Under the pieces are notes generated by a model, which made no database searches, was not told the DNA's origin, and saw nothing but the letters and a program-made list of their open reading frames with translations. Both the position numbers and the translations under genes were made by a program. Source: Candidatus Omnitrophota bacterium (GTDB lineage: Bacteria; Omnitrophota; Gorgyraeia; Zapsychrales; Fredricksoniimonadaceae). Taken from it: DNA of 51,968 nt. How positions within the stretch are numbered: the first letter of the stretch is position 1; every line of letters starts with the position of its first letter. Location: assembly GCA_030650275.1 (NCBI GenBank), contig JAUSEK010000007.1, positions 1 through 51,968 on the forward strand. Direction: 5' to 3'. Of this stretch, positions 24,986 through 36,035 are shown one piece after another.

Positions 24986-26104
24986 TTAAATGTTAAAAAA
25001 ACATTCCGGTATGGCGACGATATATTTGATGTTGAATAACCAGCGCAGATACATCTTGATGGGCAAACTCAAGGCCATCAGGAAGAACACAACGAAAATA
25101 CTGTAACGGACGACACCGACGCGTTGGTAAAGGTCTTTTAAGACCGTTTTGGCCAGGATCGCGGGCAGAAGCCCGAAATACGCGAATAGGGTCAGGAAAC
25201 CTGGAGCTTCCCTTAACAGGACGTTGGACGGCATCCCCTGTTTAAGGCCGATCATGTAGACCAGTTCCGAAAAATTGATATTATTCAAGGCAACGACCTT
25301 GTCATGGTCCCAATATTCGAAGGGCCCGAAGAAATTCCAGTTGGGACCGCGCAAGAACGTACCGGTGAGGATCAAAAACACCCACAGCACCAGCCAGAAA
25401 AGCATGAACGTATTGATGGCGAACTTGCGGTCCTGATAGGTGTAATACCCCAGGCCTTTGCGGTTCGTGTCAATATAAGGAACGCACATGAGGCCCAGCA
25501 CAATGACGGTCGGGAAAACAACACCCGCGATCCAGGGGTCGAAATACACGAGCATTTCCTGCAATCCCAGGAAATACCACGGGGCTTTGGAAGGGTTCGG
25601 CGACACCGTCGGGTTGGCCGGCTGTTCCAAGGGTGCTTGCAGGAACATGGCCCATACGGCCAACAAAGCGGACGTGCAGACCAGGGCGATGAACTCGATG
25701 TGGACCAAGTCCGGAAAAACCAGGACTTTTTCCCGGCTTTCAGCCCATTCCTTGGGTTTTCCGCCGGCTTTGAGGGCCGCGTCATTTTCCATGGCCTGTT
25801 TCATGGCAAACCACAGGAAGAAAACCACCACAAAAATGAGCGCGGCAATGGGCACATTGTCCGGCTTAAGGACGATGAGGCGGAAATTTTCATCGGTCAG
25901 GCCGAACGCGAATACCAAAAACAGCAGAGAAAACAGGACCATGCCGCCTTTTTTGGTCCAGAGGCGGTCCACACCCAGGAGATCATGGATCTTTTGGAGA
26001 AATTTGAACGGCGGAAAAAGGATCAAGTATCCGATAAGGACGATATTGAATAAATATTTCGGCGCGGCAATGATATTGATAAAATGTTTGATCTCTTCCA
26101 TCAT
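24986..26104 (-). CDS. Cytochrome b subunit IV-like protein (split cytochrome b, C-terminal half, enlarged)
   Basis: 372 residues, about eight membrane helices. Contains the quinol-site segment PSKAPWYFLGLQEMLVYFD, where the usual PEWY is APWY, a variant seen in split bc complexes. Standard subunit IV is about 160 residues, so this one carries an extra membrane domain at the C-terminus and a short extra N-terminal part. The start is ATG at 26102-26104, sharing one base with the cytochrome b6 stop (TAATG); the open frame continues upstream to 26524 only as a shadow of cytochrome b6. It forms the quinol-oxidising core together with the b6 and Rieske genes just upstream. Confidence 0.88.
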   Translation of the reverse strand: MMEEIKHFINIIAAPKYLFNIVLIGYLILFPPFKFLQKIHDLLGVDRLWTKKGGMVLFSLLFLVFAFGLTDENFRLIVLKPDNVPIAALIFVVVFFLWFAMKQAMENDAALKAGGKPKEWAESREKVLVFPDLVHIEFIALVCTSALLAVWAMFLQAPLEQPANPTVSPNPSKAPWYFLGLQEMLVYFDPWIAGVVFPTVIVLGLMCVPYIDTNRKGLGYYTYQDRKFAINTFMLFWLVLWVFLILTGTFLRGPNWNFFGPFEYWDHDKVVALNNINFSELVYMIGLKQGMPSNVLLREAPGFLTLFAYFGLLPAILAKTVLKDLYQRVGVVRYSIFVVFFLMALSLPIKMYLRWLFNIKYIVAIPECFFNI

Positions 26105-26901
26105 TATGTCGGTCCTGAAATACCGCCGTCCTTGCGGATGCGCCAGAAATGCACGATCATGAAGATCATGATGATAAACGGCAAACCGATGCAATGCAAA
26201 ACGTAAAAACGCAGCAACGCGCTTTCCCCCACGAAACGCCCGCCCAGCAAAGCAAAACGCGCGTCGCTGACAGAGGTGACGAAATTGACGTCGCCGATGC
26301 TCAATAAAGAAGACCCGGGGCCGCCCATGCCCAAAAACGGTGTGGCGCCGGCCATGTTGGAACCGACGGTGATGGCCCAGATGGCCAGCTGGTCCCACGG
26401 CAAAAGATAGCCGGTGAAGCTCATCAGCATGGTCAAAACAAGCAGAATAACGCCGACGACCCAGTTGAATTCCCGCGGCGGCTTGTAGGAACCGGTCATG
26501 AACACCCGGAACATGTGCAGCCATACGGTGATGACCATCAGATGCGCGCCCCAGCGGTGGATCTCACGCATGATGCCAAGCGGCACCTGCTGTCCCAGGT
26601 CCAGCACATCGCCGTACGCGTATTCGACCGTCGGACGGTAATAAAACATGAGCAGGATGCCGGTGACCGTCAGGACCAGGAAAATGAAAAAGGACAGTCC
26701 TCCCATACACCAGGTGTAACGCACCTTGACCGCGTGTTTGGGCAGGCGCACCGGATGCAGGTGCAAAAACACGCTGTTGAGCATGATCATCATGCGCTGG
26801 CGGTGTGTTGTCACCGGAACGCCCGTGCGGAAAATGGAACGCCACACCACGGTCTCTTTGATCTTGTCCATCAAGCTTTTTTTATTTGGGTCTGCGGTCA
26901 T
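26104..26901 (-). CDS. Cytochrome b6-like protein (split cytochrome b, N-terminal half), complex 2
   Basis: 265 residues with four core membrane helices. Two heme-ligating His pairs: one separated by 13 residues in REIHRWGAH to VWLHMFR, and one separated by 14 residues in YVLHCIG to IVHFWR. These are the b6 spacings. [14 protein letters not shown] and [13 protein letters not shown] are family hallmarks. The start ATG at 26899-26901 overlaps the Rieske stop by four bases (ATGA); the open frame continues to 27081 only as a shadow. It forms one integrated complex with the Rieske protein and subunit IV-like protein. Confidence 0.94.
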   Translation of the reverse strand: MTADPNKKSLMDKIKETVVWRSIFRTGVPVTTHRQRMMIMLNSVFLHLHPVRLPKHAVKVRYTWCMGGLSFFIFLVLTVTGILLMFYYRPTVEYAYGDVLDLGQQVPLGIMREIHRWGAHLMVITVWLHMFRVFMTGSYKPPREFNWVVGVILLVLTMLMSFTGYLLPWDQLAIWAITVGSNMAGATPFLGMGGPGSSLLSIGDVNFVTSVSDARFALLGGRFVGESALLRFYVLHCIGLPFIIMIFMIVHFWRIRKDGGISGPT

Positions 26902-27419
26902 ACGGCTATGAATGAATCGGGGTCGGTCCATTCTCCTTTTTCCTGTTGGAATTTTTTGGTCTTGTCCACGATGATCTCCCCTTCGTCGGAAAGCGCGATC
27001 TTGAACCTTTCCAAAGGCCGCGGGGCCGGACCTTCGAAATTGATCCCTGTTGTGTAAAACCCGCTGCCGTGGCAGGGGCATTTGAATTTAGTTTCAGAAG
27101 GCATCCAGTTGGGGGTACATCCCAAATGGGTGCAAACGGTGGAAAGGGCGTAAATTTTTTCGTCATCGCGCACGATCCAAACACCATACTGGTCTTTGAA
27201 CTGTTCAGAGACCTGCCCGACTTCGTATTCATCCGGGTATCCGGCGCCAAAGATCTGCACCGGTTCAAAAAGCACGTTGGGAAATAAGAACCGCGTGACC
27301 ATGGAGCCGTAACCGGCGACCACGGCGGCAAACGCCGACCAGCCGACCACCGACCATTTGATGAAGGAGCGGCGGTCCATGTCGTTACCGGCCGTGCTGA
27401 ATTTTTGTTCCTCTGCCAT
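26898..27419 (-). CDS. Rieske iron-sulfur protein, complex 2
   Basis: 173 residues. Tat-type N-terminus (MDRRSFIKW) and a single anchor helix at about 24-42. The [2Fe-2S] motifs are CTHLGC and CPCHGSGF, with the proline-rich loop [10 protein letters not shown] following, as in cytochrome bc1/b6f Rieske proteins. Its start shares one base with the stop of the HEAT-repeat gene (TAATG). It differs clearly from the Rieske protein of complex 1 (151 residues or fewer), so the two complexes are not recent duplicates. Confidence 0.95.
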   Translation of the reverse strand: MAEEQKFSTAGNDMDRRSFIKWSVVGWSAFAAVVAGYGSMVTRFLFPNVLFEPVQIFGAGYPDEYEVGQVSEQFKDQYGVWIVRDDEKIYALSTVCTHLGCTPNWMPSETKFKCPCHGSGFYTTGINFEGPAPRPLERFKIALSDEGEIIVDKTKKFQQEKGEWTDPDSFIAV

Positions 27420-28294
27420 TACGATCGACCTTTACGTTCCAAAACCTTACCCGCCAGGGCGCGCACATTCATGTTTTTGTCCGAAGCAAAAAGACCTTTC
27501 AAAACAGCGTCAATATCAGGATCATCCCATCCGGCCGTGGCTTCAATAGCGACCGACACGATCCTGGTCTGCTCCTGGGCGTCCACTTGGGGAAAGCCCG
27601 CCAGATAATCACGGTCCAGGAGTTTTAACACCATGGGTTTGGCGGAAATATCCCCCATTTTTGCCAGGGCAATGGCCGCGTCCCAGGTGATATTGGGCTG
27701 GGGGTCATTGAGCATGGGCCTCAACGCCGGGAGGGATCCCGCGTCCGCTATATTCCCCAACGCAATGACTGTGGCCAAACGGATACGGGGATCGTCATCC
27801 TGCAGATACGTCAAAAGATCGCCTGTCGCTGTTTTGCTTTTTAGTATACCAAGCGCCGTAATGATCGCGTATAAATTCTCATCTTTTTCCTCCTTGATAT
27901 TTTCAAGCAGGACGGGAACAAAACGGCTGTCTCCCGTGCGGGCCATGGCCAGCGCCAGATATTGCCGCACGCGGTCATCATCGTGTTTGGAAGCGGCGAA
28001 AACAGACGTCATCCCGTCAAAGAATTTCCGGTCCACGGGGACTTCGCTTTTGTTGACAAGAACGCGGGACAATTCAAACGCGGCCTGCCAGCGCTTGGTC
28101 GATCCCCCTTCTTTGATATCCCGCAGATAATCATAAACGCTGTGTTTCTCCATCGTGAGGATGCGCACCGCGGCAAACAACAGGACACTGAAAACCGCGA
28201 TCAGGAAAGGAACGACGAAGAATGAGTGGACAATAACGCCGAAGATAGATTTCTTATCTTGCTCTTGTGCAGGGACTTGTGGGTCGTACGGCAT
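27419..28294 (-). CDS. Membrane-anchored HEAT-repeat protein of the bc complex 2 operon
   Basis: 291 residues. One membrane helix at about 20-48, then a periplasmic or cytoplasmic array of helical repeats of PBS-lyase/HEAT type (DDRVRQYLALAMARTGDSRFVPVLLE, DPRIRLATVIALGNIADAGSLPALRPML and similar). Such repeats make protein-binding scaffolds. It is the first gene of the operon and is translationally coupled to the Rieske gene. An assembly or structural role in complex 2 is likely from position, with no enzymatic motif visible. I could not find a convincing promoter in the short gap (28295-28342) upstream. Confidence 0.85.
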   Translation of the reverse strand: MPYDPQVPAQEQDKKSIFGVIVHSFFVVPFLIAVFSVLLFAAVRILTMEKHSVYDYLRDIKEGGSTKRWQAAFELSRVLVNKSEVPVDRKFFDGMTSVFAASKHDDDRVRQYLALAMARTGDSRFVPVLLENIKEEKDENLYAIITALGILKSKTATGDLLTYLQDDDPRIRLATVIALGNIADAGSLPALRPMLNDPQPNITWDAAIALAKMGDISAKPMVLKLLDRDYLAGFPQVDAQEQTRIVSVAIEATAGWDDPDIDAVLKGLFASDKNMNVRALAGKVLERKGRS

Positions 28295-28342
28295 GGGTGT
28301 ATCTTATCCTAATTCAGGCTATATCTAGGTCTACAATCGGTT

Positions 28343-28678
28343 TTAGTCTCGAATTTCCACAAGCGACTCGCCCTGCTTTAATAAGTTTAGAGCGTCCGAT
28401 AGAGTTTTCTGCAAAATCTTTTTAAGAGATCTATTGGAAGTATTGCCGCAGGTAATCCACAAAATTTGTGGAGGAGGGCCGAGTTCATCAAGTAAAACAA
28501 AAAAATCGCTATCCTTGGTCATCACCGTCACATTCTTTGCCCGCGCGGATTCATAAATCTCACGATCGTCCGCATCACGCAGGCCCAATTCGCGCACGGC
28601 TTTAGCTTCTATGCCAAAATTCTCTTTGAGCCATGGGGCCATCTGGGGAGAAATCTGAGCATCGATCCAAATCGTCAC
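28343..28678 (-). CDS. DUF5615 PIN-like protein (putative toxin)
   Basis: 111 residues. WIDAQISPQMAPWL, the conserved DADDREI segment and VMTKDSDFFVLL match the DUF5615/Mut7-C PIN-like nuclease family, with acidic residues at the PIN catalytic positions. Starts with GTG overlapping the stop of the DUF433 gene by four bases (GTGA), the normal arrangement for these pairs. DUF433-DUF5615 pairs are predicted toxin-antitoxin systems; the biochemical activity is inferred from family. Confidence 0.88.
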   Translation of the reverse strand: MTIWIDAQISPQMAPWLKENFGIEAKAVRELGLRDADDREIYESARAKNVTVMTKDSDFFVLLDELGPPPQILWITCGNTSNRSLKKILQKTLSDALNLLKQGESLVEIRD

Positions 28679-28899
28679 GGCGCAACCACCGGATGATCAA
28701 AGCGTTGGCCGGCAAACTTTAAGCAAGCCTGGACATCTTCCAGTTCCAAATCGGGAAGTTCTTCAAGAACTTCATCTGAGGTTAGGCCATTGGCCAAGAG
28801 TTCCAAAACATCGGCAACACGGATCCGCATTCCACGAATGCACGGCCTTCCACCGCATTGGTTTTTATCTACGGTGATCCTTTCTATTAATTTAATCAT
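28675..28899 (-). CDS. DUF433 protein (putative antitoxin)
   Basis: 74 residues. ITVDKNQCGGRPCIRGMRIRVADVLELLANGLTSDEVLEELPDL (in outline) is the DUF433 signature, an HTH-like fold thought to act as antitoxin to DUF5615. A perfect AAAGGAGG ribosome site lies upstream, and a TATACT -10-like element on the minus strand is at 28948-28953; I see no matching -35. The pair sits in a locally A+T-richer, gene-poor stretch between the ATP synthase and bc complex 2 operons. Confidence 0.88.
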   Translation of the reverse strand: MIKLIERITVDKNQCGGRPCIRGMRIRVADVLELLANGLTSDEVLEELPDLELEDVQACLKFAGQRFDHPVVAP

Positions 28900-28997
28900 C
28901 TCTCTTAACCTCCTTTACAGCTTAAAATATTTTCTCACTTAATTGATAGTATATCATAAATAGGCTGTCCGGATTTCTATTTTCCATGCAAATATTT
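28900..28997. other. Upstream region of the DUF433/DUF5615 pair
   Basis: A+T-rich gap with the AAAGGAGG ribosome site of the DUF433 gene and a TATACT -10-like hexamer (28948-28953, minus strand). No hairpin terminator or coding signal is visible. Confidence 0.4.
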
Positions 28998-29183
28998 TTA
29001 GGTGCTGGCAGGAGAACTTGTCGCGGTCAATTCAGAGAATAAGGGCAGGGTTAAAGCTGGTTTGATCTCGAGGATGACGGGCACAAGGCCGTTGATGCGG
29101 ATATTGTCCAAATTCGTGGAATTCATGTCGGTACCGCCGAAATAATTTAATGTATTACCTGATGACCATTTCGTCCAAAGATA
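28998..29183 (-). pseudogene. Remnant of a larger coding sequence (C-terminal fragment)
   Basis: A 61-codon open stretch between an upstream in-frame TGA (29184-29186) and a TAA stop at 28998. It reads YLWTKWSSGN onward, then NYFGGTDMNSTNLDNIRING, and ends in a Pro/Leu-rich hydrophobic tail and TATSSPAST. Gly/Asn/Thr-rich text like this is typical of secreted or surface proteins. An internal ATG (29124-29126) would give 42 residues but has only a weak ribosome site. I take it as the tail of a decayed or displaced gene. Confidence 0.35.
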
Positions 29184-29483
29184 TCAGGGCATCATAGATA
29201 TAAGAATACACGCCACAAAGAATGGGATCGCTGAGGTCAGGCTGATCCAAAGTACTTTTGAATAATTCTTATTTCCAAAAGAAACAGCTGAACAAACAGC
29301 AGCTACAGCCAAAATAAAAGGATTAATCAAAACAAGATTATTAAATGTCCCCATAATCATATCTGCATATGGCCCCTTACGAGGAGTATCATTTAACAGG
29401 GCGAGCATAAATACAGATCCGATAGCAAGAAGCAAAAGAATCGCATTAAAAAGGATTGCACCAATTGTAAAAATCTTTTTCAT
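29184..29483 (-). CDS. Small membrane protein, unknown function (99 aa)
   Basis: 99 residues with three predicted membrane helices (about 5-28, 48-70 and 77-97) joined by short loops, one carrying NDTPRKGPYADM. No conserved motif recognised. Composition is A+T-richer than the operons either side. It follows atpC by about 41 bases but does not resemble an ATP synthase subunit. Its stop codon region abuts the gene remnant downstream. Probably an accessory gene of the 28.3-29.5 kb insertion-like stretch. Confidence 0.55.
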   Translation of the reverse strand: MKKIFTIGAILFNAILLLLAIGSVFMLALLNDTPRKGPYADMIMGTFNNLVLINPFILAVAAVCSAVSFGNKNYSKVLWISLTSAIPFFVACILISMMP

Positions 29484-29524
29484 GTTTTGTCCGCAGAGTC
29501 TCAGTTTGAAATTCTACGAAAATT

Positions 29525-29782
29525 TTAAACGGGCACCGCTGTGTCAGCGAGAACGAGCACATTGTGGTCTGGGCTGACCTCAAGGATCCCGTCAGAAACA
29601 GCCAGCGTGGAAACGCCGGCCGCGGCCTTGATCATGAACTTGCCCGGTTTGAGCGCCGCCACCATGGGTGTGTGGCCGCTATAAACCTCAAAACCGCCTT
29701 CAAGCCCGGGTGCGGCCAGAGAATCAACATGACCTTCAAAAGCCTGTCCGGCGGGGGTTATGATGGATAATTTGAAACTCAT
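29525..29782 (-). CDS. atpC: ATP synthase epsilon subunit, short form
   Basis: 85 residues, only the N-terminal beta-sandwich domain (LSIITPAGQAFEGHVDSLAAPGLEGGFEVYSGHTPMVAAL in outline). The C-terminal helical hairpin of E. coli-type epsilon (about 139 residues), which blocks ATP hydrolysis, is absent. The product should still join gamma to the c-ring but cannot give the usual epsilon inhibition. It is separated from atpD by a 93-base gap filled with palindromic repeats. Confidence 0.92.
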   Translation of the reverse strand: MSFKLSIITPAGQAFEGHVDSLAAPGLEGGFEVYSGHTPMVAALKPGKFMIKAAAGVSTLAVSDGILEVSPDHNVLVLADTAVPV

Positions 29783-29795
29783 GTTTAATTCCTAG

Positions 29796-29871
29796 GCAAA
29801 TGGGGACATGTACTTGTTACGTGTCCCCATTTGCAAGGGGACACAAATCCCCTTCGGGGCTTTATGTCCCC
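29796..29871. repeat. Double cruciform repeat with GGGGACA/TGTCCCC arms between atpD and atpC
   Basis: First hairpin: perfect 13-base arms at 29796-29808 and 29822-29834 (GCAAATGGGGACA and its complement) with a 13-base loop. Second: seven-base arms GGGGACA at 29837-29843 and TGTCCCC at 29865-29871, enclosing a small CCCC-TTC-GGGG hairpin at 29849-29859. The layout resembles REP-type elements mobilised by RAYT transposases; no transposase is in the window. Confidence 0.7.
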
Positions 29872-29875
29872 GTCA

Positions 29876-31288
<1,413 letters not shown>

Positions 31289-32154
31289 TTATTTTAACGC
31301 CTCGGCGCCGGAAATGATCTCAATGAGTTCCGTCGTGATCGCCGCCTGCCGGGCGCGATTGCGCAACAAGGTGTAGCGATCGATCAAGTCCTCGGTGTTC
31401 TTGGACGCATGGTCCATGGCGACCATGCGCGCCTCGTGTTCGCCGGCGGCATTTTCCAAAAACGCGTAATAGATCTTGAACTCCAGGTATTTCGGAACGA
31501 GCAAAGCGAAGATCTCCTCTTGGGGCGGCTCATACAAATAATCGCCCCGCGCCAAGGGCTTTTGCCCCTCCTGTTTAGAAACAGTCAAAGGCAAAATGCG
31601 TTCCACCACCGGTTCCTGCGACAAAGACCCGCGGAAGCGGTTGCAGGCCAAATACACCGCGTCGTATTTGCCCTCCTGAAAAAGTCCGGAGATGTCCGCG
31701 GCCACCGTTTGACTGCCAGCCAGGTCGGGTTTGACCGTCAAACCCTCGTAATATTTTTCAACAGGGACCGTTTTGCGCAAAGAGGCCCACCCCCGGCGGC
31801 CGCAAAAACTTAAACCGATATGGATATGTTTATAATTGTTGTCCTTAAGCCATGAGCGCACATGACGGATGAGATTATTATTGAACCCTCCGCACAAACC
31901 TTTGTCCGATGTGAACAAAACGACCAGGGCCTTGTGCGCCGCCAGCCTGCTTTTCATCAAAGGATGGGCCGTTGTGCCCGCCGACGACGATAACCGGACC
32001 ATGAGATCTTTGAGGCGTTGGGCATAGGCCTGGGCATTGCTCTGGTTTTTGTAGGCGCGTTTGAACTTGCTGGCCGAGACCATTTTCATGGTCTTGGTCA
32101 TCTGGCGGGTATTTTTTAAAGACCCGATCTTTTTATTGAATTCCCTGGTGCCGA

Positions 32155-32158
<4 letters not shown>
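31289..32158 (-). CDS. atpG: ATP synthase gamma subunit
   Basis: 289 residues. The central rotor shaft: the N-terminal helix [24 protein letters not shown] and the C-terminal helix with [31 protein letters not shown] (in outline) form the coiled coil, with the Rossmann-like middle containing [15 protein letters not shown]. Its start overlaps the atpA stop by four bases (ATGA). Full length for bacteria. Confidence 0.97.
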
Positions 32159-33669
<1,511 letters not shown>

Positions 33670-33678
33670 AAGTCCTCT

Positions 33679-34218
33679 TTAGAAACGCTCATTCAGGTTC
33701 AGGGCAAAATCCGTCAGCTGGGTTTGCATGCTGGCGTCAAACAAACGGCCCTGCACCCAGATGCGAAAACCGCCCAGCAAGGCAGGGTTCAAACGAAAAT
33801 CGGTGATGATGTCTTTGCCGCAAATATCCTTCAATTGGGCTGTCAGGAAATGCCGGTCTTTCTGGCTTAGATCGATCGCGGTCTCGACTTGCCCCTTGGC
33901 CTGGCCGTGTTCCTCTAAATAGCGATCTTCAAAGGCCTCAATGATCGCGGGTAAAAGGCCCAGGCGGTCCTTGCTGTTGATAAACTGCACAAAATGATCA
34001 ACAGCCGCGGGCAAACGGCCCTTGAAAACAGCGCGCAGAATACCGGCCTTTTCTTTGATGGTCAACAAAGGATTGACCGCGAATGTCCTTAATTCTTCGG
34101 ATGTTTTGATCAGATCCCTAAAACCCGCAAGGGCCTGACGGGCTTCCTGAAGACGGTCTTCATCCTCCAAAGATGCGTAAAAGGCGTCTGAATACCGGCG
34201 GGTAACAGCATAAGACAC
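33679..34218 (-). CDS. atpH: ATP synthase delta subunit
   Basis: 179 residues, the stator link between F1 and the b subunits. Starts SYAVTRRYSDAFYASL, and the C-terminal region DPALLGG-like segment (here NPALLGGFRIWVQGRLFDASMQTQL in outline) is the OSCP/delta signature. It begins with GTG that shares one base with the atpF stop (TAGTG). Typical size. Confidence 0.94.
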   Translation of the reverse strand: MSYAVTRRYSDAFYASLEDEDRLQEARQALAGFRDLIKTSEELRTFAVNPLLTIKEKAGILRAVFKGRLPAAVDHFVQFINSKDRLGLLPAIIEAFEDRYLEEHGQAKGQVETAIDLSQKDRHFLTAQLKDICGKDIITDFRLNPALLGGFRIWVQGRLFDASMQTQLTDFALNLNERF

Positions 34219-34724
34219 TAGGCGATCTCCTTTAAGGCCTCTTGGACCAGACGGCGGTTCTTGTCATTGTCCATGTTTTCTTTGATGATCTTGGAGGCCA
34301 GCGTGACCGCGACCACGGCGCTTTCCCGCCTCAACTGGCCACGCACGCGCTCGCGCTCCCCTTCGGTCTTCTGATGGGCGCTTTCCACGATCTGCCGGGC
34401 ATTGGCCTTTGCTTTTTGGTCGCTTTGTTTGGTCAGTTCGGCCGCGGACCTGCGGGAGTCCTCAATGATCACCTGGGCTTTTTGCCTGGCTTCGTCCAGG
34501 ATCCGTGTTTTTTCAACCTGGACTTCCTGCAGCTGGCGTTTGGCCTCATCCGCTTCTTTCAGGGACTTGCGGATATGGTCTTCGCGCTTCTGCAGACCAT
34601 CCAGGATCGGTTTCCAGGCGAATTTCTTTAAAATGAACAACAGCAGGAAAAATGTCAGCCATGTCAAAAAGACCATTGTGACATCAGGCGTCAGGATGTC
34701 GACCTTTACGGCATCATGTTCCAT
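34218..34724 (-). CDS. atpF: ATP synthase b subunit
   Basis: 168 residues. One N-terminal membrane helix (TMVFLTWLTFFLLLFILKKF) then a long charged helix (GLQKREDHIRKSLKEADEAKRQLQEVQVEKTRILDEARQKAQ in outline) typical of the peripheral stalk. A single b gene is present, so the stalk is probably a homodimer. It lies about 62 bases downstream of atpE, a gap filled by a palindromic repeat. Confidence 0.95.
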   Translation of the reverse strand: MEHDAVKVDILTPDVTMVFLTWLTFFLLLFILKKFAWKPILDGLQKREDHIRKSLKEADEAKRQLQEVQVEKTRILDEARQKAQVIIEDSRRSAAELTKQSDQKAKANARQIVESAHQKTEGERERVRGQLRRESAVVAVTLASKIIKENMDNDKNRRLVQEALKEIA

Positions 34725-34740
34725 AAATTAGTCCCTCAAA

Positions 34741-35020
<280 letters not shown>

Positions 35021-35030
35021 TTAATGACCA

Positions 35031-35816
35031 TTAATGTTGCGGACGATAGATCTGCCCGATAAAGATCGCCGAGAGGAACGTAAAAATGTACGCCTGTAAG
35101 AACGCGACAAAGATCTCCAGCAAAGACACAAAGAGCGCCATGACGATCGCCGGCAGGGACACGAAGGCTCCCATCATGACCACAAGCCCCAGGATGGAGA
35201 GGATCACGATGTGGCCGGCGAACATGTTGGCAAAAAGCCGGATCATGAGCGCGAAGGACTTGATGAGGACGCTCAACATTTCCAGCGGGGTCAGCAGGAT
35301 GAGCAACGGCGCGGGAACGCCCGGCAAAACAAAAATTTTCATGTAATTGAAGAAACCGTGTTTGGCCATGCCGCCCAAGGTCATGAAAATGAAGATCAGG
35401 AATGCCAGAGCGCCGGTCACGTTGACATTGGCTGTGGCTGTTGTCGGGAACAGAGGGACAAGCCCTAAAATATTCAGAAAAAGAATAAAGAAAAAAAGCG
35501 TCAAAAACAGCGGGGTCAACCGGCGGCCGTCCTCTTCTCCCAGAAATTCAATGGACAGGTCATCACGGATATGCAGGATAAAGACCTCAAATAAATTGGT
35601 CAATCCTGTGGGGACACGGTCATTTTTGCGGTATAAAAAGCAAAACACCCACACCACCAGGCCTGCGCCCAAAAGCAAGACCAACTTTTGTATGGTTAAA
35701 AATCCCGGCAAATGGACCGTGGGCAGGAACGGCAAATGCCATTGGTCCGAATCCATGATATGACGCATGATGTACTCATCGATCCGGAATGCTCCTTGTG
35801 CCACGGGCAGGCTCAT
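35031..35816 (-). CDS. atpB: ATP synthase a subunit
   Basis: 261 residues, about six membrane helices. The conserved helix SFALMIRLFANMFAGHIVILSILGL (in outline) holds the essential Arg of the proton channel (LMIRLFANM), and the C-terminal AYIFTFLSAIFIGQIY is the usual ending. First major gene of the ATP synthase operon, following the small AtpZ-like gene after about 54 bases. Confidence 0.96.
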   Translation of the reverse strand: MSLPVAQGAFRIDEYIMRHIMDSDQWHLPFLPTVHLPGFLTIQKLVLLLGAGLVVWVFCFLYRKNDRVPTGLTNLFEVFILHIRDDLSIEFLGEEDGRRLTPLFLTLFFFILFLNILGLVPLFPTTATANVNVTGALAFLIFIFMTLGGMAKHGFFNYMKIFVLPGVPAPLLILLTPLEMLSVLIKSFALMIRLFANMFAGHIVILSILGLVVMMGAFVSLPAIVMALFVSLLEIFVAFLQAYIFTFLSAIFIGQIYRPQH

Positions 35817-35870
35817 AATGTTTCAATCATAAATCATAACTATAAACAGCGCAAGCAAATATGTGAAGAA

Positions 35871-36035
35871 TCACCGACGTAAAATCTTCCAAAGTTCATA
35901 AACGATCAACAGGGTGCCGGCCCCCACGCCGGTCAACGTCCATGTATAACCGGTGCCCAGTTTTTGATCGGCAAAATAGCCGACAAAGAAACAGAACAGG
36001 AACTCCCCGGCCATGGTCCAGCCAAAATTAACCAT
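35871..36035 (-). CDS. Small AtpZ/AtpI-like membrane protein (54 aa)
   Basis: A 54-residue frame with two membrane segments: one around 4-22 ending GYFADQKLGTGYTW, and one around 33-48 ending ELWKILRR. The pattern GYFxDxxLGT, then a second helix and a basic tail, is that of AtpZ/AtpI-type small proteins that precede atpB and help assemble the c-ring or carry Mg2+ or Ca2+. It overlaps the end of hemH by eight bases (GATGGTTAA), so it is translationally coupled. Too short for many gene finders. Confidence 0.75.
   Translation of the reverse strand: MVNFGWTMAGEFLFCFFVGYFADQKLGTGYTWTLTGVGAGTLLIVYELWKILRR

Noticed and set aside
25304-26053. Long open frame (249 codons) on the plus strand
   Set aside because: Antisense shadow of the cytochrome b subunit IV gene; Gln/Glu/His-rich text with no family pattern and no ribosome site.
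26105-26524. Extended N-terminus for the subunit IV-like gene
   Set aside because: The upstream text (His/Arg-rich) is a frame shadow of cytochrome b6; ATG at 26104 overlaps the b6 stop as expected.
28295-28342. FNR or NNR-type operator upstream of the nitrite operon
   Set aside because: I looked for TTGAT-N4-ATCAA-like dyads and saw none; only weak A+T-rich words.
29121-29135. Short ORF starting at ATG 29124-29126 as an independent gene
   Set aside because: Weak ribosome site, and the coding-like text continues upstream of the ATG until a stop, which fits a fragment better than a real start.
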